From an uncultured Rhodanobacter sp. (GTDB lineage Bacteria > Pseudomonadota > Gammaproteobacteria > Xanthomonadales > Rhodanobacteraceae), in NCBI GenBank assembly GCA_937906285.1, contig CALCWL010000012.1:1-26776 (forward strand): 26,776 bases of DNA, in the 5' to 3' direction. The stretch's first letter is position 1, and each line of letters begins with the position of its first letter. This document shows positions 23,829 to 26,776 of the stretch, piece after piece. Position numbers and translations under genes: made by a program. Under the pieces are notes generated by a model. That model had not been told where the DNA came from and did no database searches. It saw only the letters and a list, made by a program, of their open reading frames with translations.

Positions 23829-23857
23829 ATGTTAGGCCGCACCTAAAACAATTGCAA
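23829..23857 (-). promoter_or_regulatory. Leftward early promoter with internal operator
   Basis: On the minus strand a -35 TTGCAA (23852-23857) is 17 bases from a -10 TAACAT (23829-23834). The operator TTAGG-N5-CCTAA (23832-23846) lies between and over the -10, so a bound dimer would block RNA polymerase. It drives the cro-like gene and the early operon. Confidence 0.65.
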
Positions 23858-23894
23858 CAGGGCGAGCCTAACTCCCGTTCGAGGACAATTTAGG
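23832..23894. promoter_or_regulatory. Immunity operator region A
   Basis: Half-sites are TTAGG 23832-23836, CCTAA 23842-23846, CCTAA 23867-23871 and TTAGG 23890-23894, with spacings of 5, 20 and 18 bases. The last half-site is 2 bases from the repressor ATG, which suggests autoregulation. The arrangement is repeated in inverted orientation at 24930-24992. The binders are presumably the repressor and/or the cro-like protein. Confidence 0.75.
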
Positions 23895-23896
23895 CA

Positions 23897-24319
23897 ATGA
23901 CTAAGCACGCGCCCGCGCACGATCCGATGGACTTCGCGATCCGCCTCAAAGAGGCGATGGCTGATGCTGGTGACGACGCCGGCTACGGCGCCGGTTCACG
24001 GCTGGCACGCCGTTTCAAGGTGTCAGTTCCGAGTGCCACTGCATGGCTCAACGGCCGCAACTTGCCTGATCCACCCCGTGCCCGCCGGATCGCGGCGTTC
24101 TACGGCGTGCGTTTTGAATGGCTCTACTTCGGCGAAGGCGCCAAACGGGGCACTATCGCTGACAGTGACCCGCCGGCCTACGCCGGCGGCATCAAGCTCT
24201 CAGCCGAGGAACAAGCCGTATTGCGCGGCTACCAGGCTGCCGATAGCGCATTGCGCGCCGTCGTTGACGCCGCTCTCGGCGTCAAGCATCCACCCGAGCC
24301 GCGCGGGAAAAAGCGCTAA
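23897..24319 (+). CDS. CI-like XRE repressor, no peptidase domain
   Basis: The product has 140 residues. An N-terminal helix-turn-helix of the phage repressor type is clear: DFAIRLKEAMADAG, GSRLARRFKVSVPSATAWLNGRNLPDPPRARRIAAFYGVRFEWLYFGEG. The following part (SAEEQAVLRGYQAADSALRAVVDAAL) is a short helix pair that may dimerise. The LexA-type Ser/Lys peptidase domain of lambda CI is absent, so RecA-stimulated self-cleavage is not expected. The gene faces away from cro. Its start lies directly after a TTAGG half-site; AGGA at an 11-base spacing is only a weak ribosome site. It is the best candidate for the lysogenic repressor of both operator regions. Confidence 0.8.
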   Translation: MTKHAPAHDPMDFAIRLKEAMADAGDDAGYGAGSRLARRFKVSVPSATAWLNGRNLPDPPRARRIAAFYGVRFEWLYFGEGAKRGTIADSDPPAYAGGIKLSAEEQAVLRGYQAADSALRAVVDAALGVKHPPEPRGKKR

Positions 24320-24384
24320 CGCGCGTTGATTTGTAGGTTCGCGAATCGCTGGCATGATGAAATCTCTACAGGGGACGAATCATC

Positions 24385-24567
24385 ATGCAAATGGACCACA
24401 CGATTGCCAACCTACCATCCAGCGAGATAGCCACCGAACCCACGGCCGCCTCGCCGCAGCAGGATCTGTCAGCACACGAAGTGCAAGTGATCCTGCAGTA
24501 CCGTGCCGCCTCGCATGAAACCCGCGAAAGCGTACGCCGGATGCTGGCGCCTTTGATCACTGACTGA
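24385..24567 (+). CDS. Small protein after repressor gene
   Basis: The product has 60 residues (MQMDHTIANLPSSEIATEPTAAS, then a helical SAHEVQVILQYRAASHETRESVRRMLAPL). A good ribosome site (AGGGGA) precedes the ATG by 9 bases. A weak promoter may lie just before it (TTGTAG at 24331, 16 bases, CATGAT at 24353). No family is recognised. It is in line with the repressor and could be expressed in the lysogen. Its end overlaps the convergent membrane-protein gene by 11 bases. Confidence 0.6.
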   Translation: MQMDHTIANLPSSEIATEPTAASPQQDLSAHEVQVILQYRAASHETRESVRRMLAPLITD

Positions 24568-24862
24568 TGGATTGAGCCGACCCTGAAGGCTTCCGCGGCT
24601 CGCCCCGCACCCATACCACCCGACGATTGCAATGCGCGCATTCCGACTGCAATACGGGTAGCAAGCCCAGGCAGTGCGGGCACCGCTTCGCGCGTTGCTG
24701 CGCCGCGTCGGGCCCGATCGCCACGATCAGCCACCCCACTGGACCCAGCAGCACGCCCCACACTGCGCCGGCCATCGCGCGGCGCTTCGCCGTGCCGATC
24801 ACTACACCCACCACTAGGCCCACGCCTGCGCTCACCAGCCACCACAACGTCACGTCGTCCAT
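24557..24862 (-). CDS. Two-helix membrane protein with zinc ribbon
   Basis: The product has 101 residues, starting MDDVTLWWLVSAGVGLVVGVVIG. Two hydrophobic stretches (about 4-23 and 31-50) suggest membrane helices. They are followed by a zinc ribbon CPHC...CAHC (about 61-78) and a basic C-terminal tail, which should be cytoplasmic or bind a partner. The start at 24862 has GGGAGGTGC just upstream; the longer frame from 24922 lacks one. The gene is divergent from the rightward operon, on the far side of operator region B, the position the repressor gene takes at region A. A lysogenic function such as superinfection exclusion is possible, but unproven. Confidence 0.7.
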   Translation of the reverse strand: MDDVTLWWLVSAGVGLVVGVVIGTAKRRAMAGAVWGVLLGPVGWLIVAIGPDAAQQRAKRCPHCLGLLPVLQSECAHCNRRVVWVRGEPRKPSGSAQSISQ

Positions 24863-24929
24863 ATGCACCTCCCTGCCATGGCAAGAGTGTGCCGCAAACC
24901 GACCGGCGCGGCTGCAAGGCATTCGGGAG

Positions 24930-24992
24930 CCTAATACGTCCGCCTGAAAAAATTAGGCGTAGCCTATTGCAATAGTTTTAGGTTTGGCCTAA
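24930..24992. promoter_or_regulatory. Operator region B, mirror of region A
   Basis: Half-sites are CCTAA 24930-24934, TTAGG 24953-24957, TTAGG 24978-24982 and CCTAA 24988-24992, spaced 18, 20 and 5 bases, the exact reverse of region A. Reverse-complementing 24928-24992 and aligning it with 23832-23896 gives 44 of 65 identical bases by eye, with 26 of the first 30 matching. TTTAGG-TTTGG-CCTAAA (24977-24993) is the best palindrome. Confidence 0.75.
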
Positions 24993-24995
24993 AGT
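24967..24995 (+). promoter_or_regulatory. Rightward operon promoter with internal operator
   Basis: A -35 TTGCAA (24967-24972) and a -10 TAAAGT (24990-24995) are 17 bases apart with the TTAGG-N5-CCTAA operator between them, the same layout as the leftward early promoter. The first gene starts at 25033 after a strong AGGGAGGT ribosome site. Confidence 0.65.
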
Positions 24996-25032
24996 CGCCC
25001 CGAGCCGCCATCCAGCGGCCAGGGAGGTCACC

Positions 25033-25302
25033 ATGATCGAACGCGTCGTCACCCACCCCGCGGGCCGCTTCGCCCGCTGCCGTCACTGCAACAGCGAGCC
25101 GCGGCACATTCGCACCAGCGGGCGCAGCAGTCGCGAGCCGGTGCAGTTCCTTGCCGCCGCCCAGCGCCACGGGCTCGAGTGCAAGTGCGGCGCCCGCACC
25201 GCGCGCCACGACACGCTCCCCGCCGCCGAGGCCGAATGGGGCAGCGATTTCGCCCAGCTCACCTTGCCGCTGCGCCCGTCGCGCCGCCGCAGGGTCGCCT
25301 GA
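25033..25302 (+). CDS. Small zinc-ribbon protein, Lar-like
   Basis: The product has 89 residues. Paired cysteines RCRHC (Cys16, Cys19) and ECKCG (Cys50, Cys52), followed by ARHDTLPAAEAEWGSDF, resemble small phage zinc-ribbon proteins of the Lar (restriction alleviation) type, but the match is loose. A basic tail (PSRRRRVA) may bind nucleic acid. It is the first gene of the rightward operon with a strong ribosome site (AGGGAGGT) and is controlled by operator region B, so it is expected early after induction. Anti-restriction is one possible role. Confidence 0.65.
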   Translation: MIERVVTHPAGRFARCRHCNSEPRHIRTSGRSSREPVQFLAAAQRHGLECKCGARTARHDTLPAAEAEWGSDFAQLTLPLRPSRRRRVA

Positions 25303-25304
25303 CC

Positions 25305-25514
25305 ATGGGCGCCACCCTCAACCTGCTCGACTTCGACGCGCACGAGCAGGGCGTGACCTTCACCCAGCGCCCGCACTTCGCCGAAGTGGATCCCGCGCTG
25401 GCGCAGCGCGTGCGCGACGAAATGCGCAAACAGGGCATGCGCGTGCCGCTCACCACCGCCGAGGAAGACGCGCTGTTCGACGAAGCCGACCGCCGCTTCC
25501 GGGGCCAGGCATGA
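25305..25514 (+). CDS. Small acidic-basic protein, unknown
   Basis: The product has 69 residues, starting MGATLNLLDFDAHEQGVTFTQRPHFAEVDPALAQRVRDEMRKQG. The ATG at 25305 is 2 bases after the previous stop; earlier in-frame starts overlap the upstream gene. A helical middle and an acidic C-terminal helix (TTAEEDALFDEADRRFRGQA) are visible. No family is recognised. It is translationally coupled to its neighbours in the rightward operon. Confidence 0.65.
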   Translation: MGATLNLLDFDAHEQGVTFTQRPHFAEVDPALAQRVRDEMRKQGMRVPLTTAEEDALFDEADRRFRGQA

Positions 25515-25882
25515 ACACGCGCCCCACTGAAATCCGCCACGCCGCCGACGTGCGCGCGCAGATCGCACTGGAGCGCATGTTTGCCGCCAAACGCGCCCAG
25601 CAGGACGCGCGCGAAGCCCGCTACCGCGCCAGCCGCGAGCGTGCCATGCGCTACGCCGAGCGCGAACGCATCCTGCGCGCCTGGCGCCACCCCGCGCCTC
25701 GCTCCTTCTGGCAGATCATCGCCGCCGAAGTCGCCGCCGAAGTCGCCGCCGCCAAGAACGTCTGGCAGCAGATCGCGCAGGAAATCGCCGCCGCCCCGAT
25801 CCACATGAAGGTCGGCACTGCCGTGTTCTTCGGCGCCGGCGCCGGTGCGTGGGTCGCCCTGCTCTGCGGGTGGCTGCGATGA
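25511..25882 (+). CDS. Helical protein with C-terminal membrane anchor
   Basis: The product has 123 residues. The first 65 form a highly charged helix (VRAQIALERMFAAKRAQQDAREARYRASRERAMRYAERERILRAW in segments). A repeated EVAAEVAAAK follows, and a hydrophobic C-terminal helix (VGTAVFFGAGAGAWVALLCGWL, about 101-122) suggests a tail-anchored inner-membrane protein. ATG overlaps the upstream stop (ATGA). No known family. A role at the membrane during early infection is plausible but not shown. Confidence 0.65.
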   Translation: MNTRPTEIRHAADVRAQIALERMFAAKRAQQDAREARYRASRERAMRYAERERILRAWRHPAPRSFWQIIAAEVAAEVAAAKNVWQQIAQEIAAAPIHMKVGTAVFFGAGAGAWVALLCGWLR

Positions 25883-26190
25883 GCGCGGCGGCGGGCGTGC
25901 TGGCGGTGCTGGACGAAGCGCAGGACTGGCTCTATCGCAGCAGCGAGAGCCGTGGTGATGATGAGCGCGCCGAAGCCGTCAAACAGGCGCGTGCCGTCAT
26001 CGCCGAACTGATCGAAGCGGACAAGGAATACGACGCCGCGATCGCTGCAGCCAAAGAACTCAACCGCAAGATCGCCGAGAGCGGCTGGCTCGAGGTTGAG
26101 TTCGACGCGTTGCGCAAGAGCGGCGACCGTGTCGTGAAGGCGCAAATGCGCCGCGCAGACGCGCTCGCCAGCCTCGGCGGTGCCGCATGA
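25879..26190 (+). CDS. Small helical protein, unknown
   Basis: The product has 103 residues, starting MSAAAGVLAVLDEAQDWLYRSSES. It is almost entirely helical and charged (RAEAVKQARAVIAELIEADKEYDAAIAAAKELNRKIAES), probably a coiled coil. The ATG overlaps the previous stop (ATGA) and the stop overlaps the next start. No domain is recognised. Confidence 0.65.
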   Translation: MSAAAGVLAVLDEAQDWLYRSSESRGDDERAEAVKQARAVIAELIEADKEYDAAIAAAKELNRKIAESGWLEVEFDALRKSGDRVVKAQMRRADALASLGGAA

Positions 26191-26339
26191 CCACCACGCC
26201 TCCGCCCGATCCGCCCGGCGACCCGCGCTTCACCGAACCCGACGTTCCCGCGCCGTGCTACGTGGCGCGCCTGCTCGAAACCACCGCAACCATCCACCAC
26301 AAGGCCGCACTCGACGTGCAGGCCGAGGATCAACCATGA
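26187..26339 (+). CDS. 50-residue Pro-rich protein
   Basis: A short frame fits exactly between its neighbours, with ATGA overlaps at both ends. Translation begins MTTTPPPDPPGDPRFTEPDVPAPC, followed by a helical YVARLLETTATIHHKAALD. The N-terminus is Pro/Asp-rich and probably unfolded. Coupling at both ends is the main support for it being a real gene; no function can be assigned. Confidence 0.55.
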   Translation: MTTTPPPDPPGDPRFTEPDVPAPCYVARLLETTATIHHKAALDVQAEDQP

Positions 26340-26776
26340 GCCACTTCCAGAAGATCACCGCCGCCGGCAAGCCGACCAAGCCCAGCGCCAAGACCCACGC
26401 AGCGGTCATCGACCAGCGCAACCACCTGATGTGGACGGCCAAGGATATCGGCACCGCCCCCTTCGGCGAGGCACCCGCCCTGGTCGCCGACCTCAACCGG
26501 AGCGCGTTCGCCGGCTTCACCGACTGGCGCCTGCCGACAGTCGAGGAATTGCTCACCCTGGTTGACCGCACCCGTCATCACCCGGCCATCGACACCGACG
26601 CTTTCCCGAGCTGCAAGGGCGGCTGGTACTGGTCCAGCACGGTCGATGCGGAGTCCCCTTCGGTCTGCGCGTGGGTCGTCTATTTCAACTACGGCGGTTG
26701 CGGCCTCAGCTACCAGCTCAACCAAGGCCGCGTCCGGGCCGTGCGTTCGGTGTCGCCGTCGGCGTCCAGTCAGTAA
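26336..26776 (+). CDS. DUF1566 (Lcl-like, C-type-lectin fold) protein
   Basis: The product has 146 residues. The DUF1566 pattern is clear: VIDQRNHLMWTAKD, FAGFTDWRLPTVEELLTLVD, a PAID-x-DAF-P-x2-K stretch, WYWSST, and the C-terminal AWVVYFNYGGCGLSYQLNQGRVRAVRSV. Proteins of this family share the C-type-lectin/formylglycine-enzyme fold and often bind ligands; some phage members are variable domains of tail tips. Here the gene ends an early-type operon rather than lying in the tail module, and no reverse transcriptase or template repeat is visible in the window. ATG overlaps the upstream stop. The stop codon coincides with the window end. Confidence 0.8.
   Translation: MSHFQKITAAGKPTKPSAKTHAAVIDQRNHLMWTAKDIGTAPFGEAPALVADLNRSAFAGFTDWRLPTVEELLTLVDRTRHHPAIDTDAFPSCKGGWYWSSTVDAESPSVCAWVVYFNYGGCGLSYQLNQGRVRAVRSVSPSASSQ

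Noticed and set aside
26336..26776. Diversity-generating retroelement linked to the DUF1566 gene
   Set aside because: No reverse transcriptase gene and no second copy of the 3' end of this gene are visible in the window.
1..26776. tRNA genes, integrase, attachment sites, lysis genes
   Set aside because: I looked on both strands and saw no convincing tRNA cloverleaf, recombinase, core-site duplication, holin or endolysin; these probably lie outside the window.

Overview
The window is about 26.8 kb of a temperate siphophage genome, most likely a prophage, from a GC-rich proteobacterium. Codon use and the gene set (CHC2/Toprim primase, VirE-type helicase, ClpP/capsid fusion, Mor-like activator) would fit Xanthomonadales or Burkholderiales, but no host gene is present to confirm this. 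No integrase, attachment site, holin or endolysin was recognised, so the element continues past at least one edge. The left edge cuts a tail gene.

Layout from right to left, following the main leftward transcript. A divergent immunity region at 23.5-24.9 kb holds a YdaS/Cro-like regulator (leftward) and a short XRE repressor (rightward). Leftward early genes follow: a tR1-like terminator, a long dyad, a CII-like protein, a DksA/TraR zinc finger, two small unknowns, a primase and a helicase. A roughly 460-bp non-coding block (19483-19944) carries about twelve copies of a 9-bp iteron in both orientations, plus a dyad in front of the late genes. The late genes are lambda-like: small and large terminase, a Mor-family activator, gpW, portal, ClpP-protease/major-capsid fusion, DUF2190 decoration protein, head-tail joiner, probable tail terminator, tail tube, gpZ-like protein, tape measure, and distal tail proteins including a LamG-domain protein. 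A rightward operon at 25.0-26.8 kb contains six tightly coupled small genes and ends in a DUF1566 (C-type-lectin-like) protein.

Two regulatory features stand out. First, the cro/repressor intergenic region and the region ahead of the rightward operon are inverted copies of one another. Each has the same TTAGG/CCTAA half-sites at identical spacings and the same -35/operator/-10 layout, so one repressor probably silences both lytic operons. Second, a perfect 28-bp repeat with GTGCCA/TGGCAC arms occurs twice, 6.1 kb apart, at exactly the same distance (24 nt) from the start codons of gpW and the gpZ-like gene. One copy begins at the end of the Mor-like gene and the other follows a strong terminator. 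I infer that these are late promoter/operators answering to the Mor-like protein. All functional assignments come from reading the sequence, without database searches.
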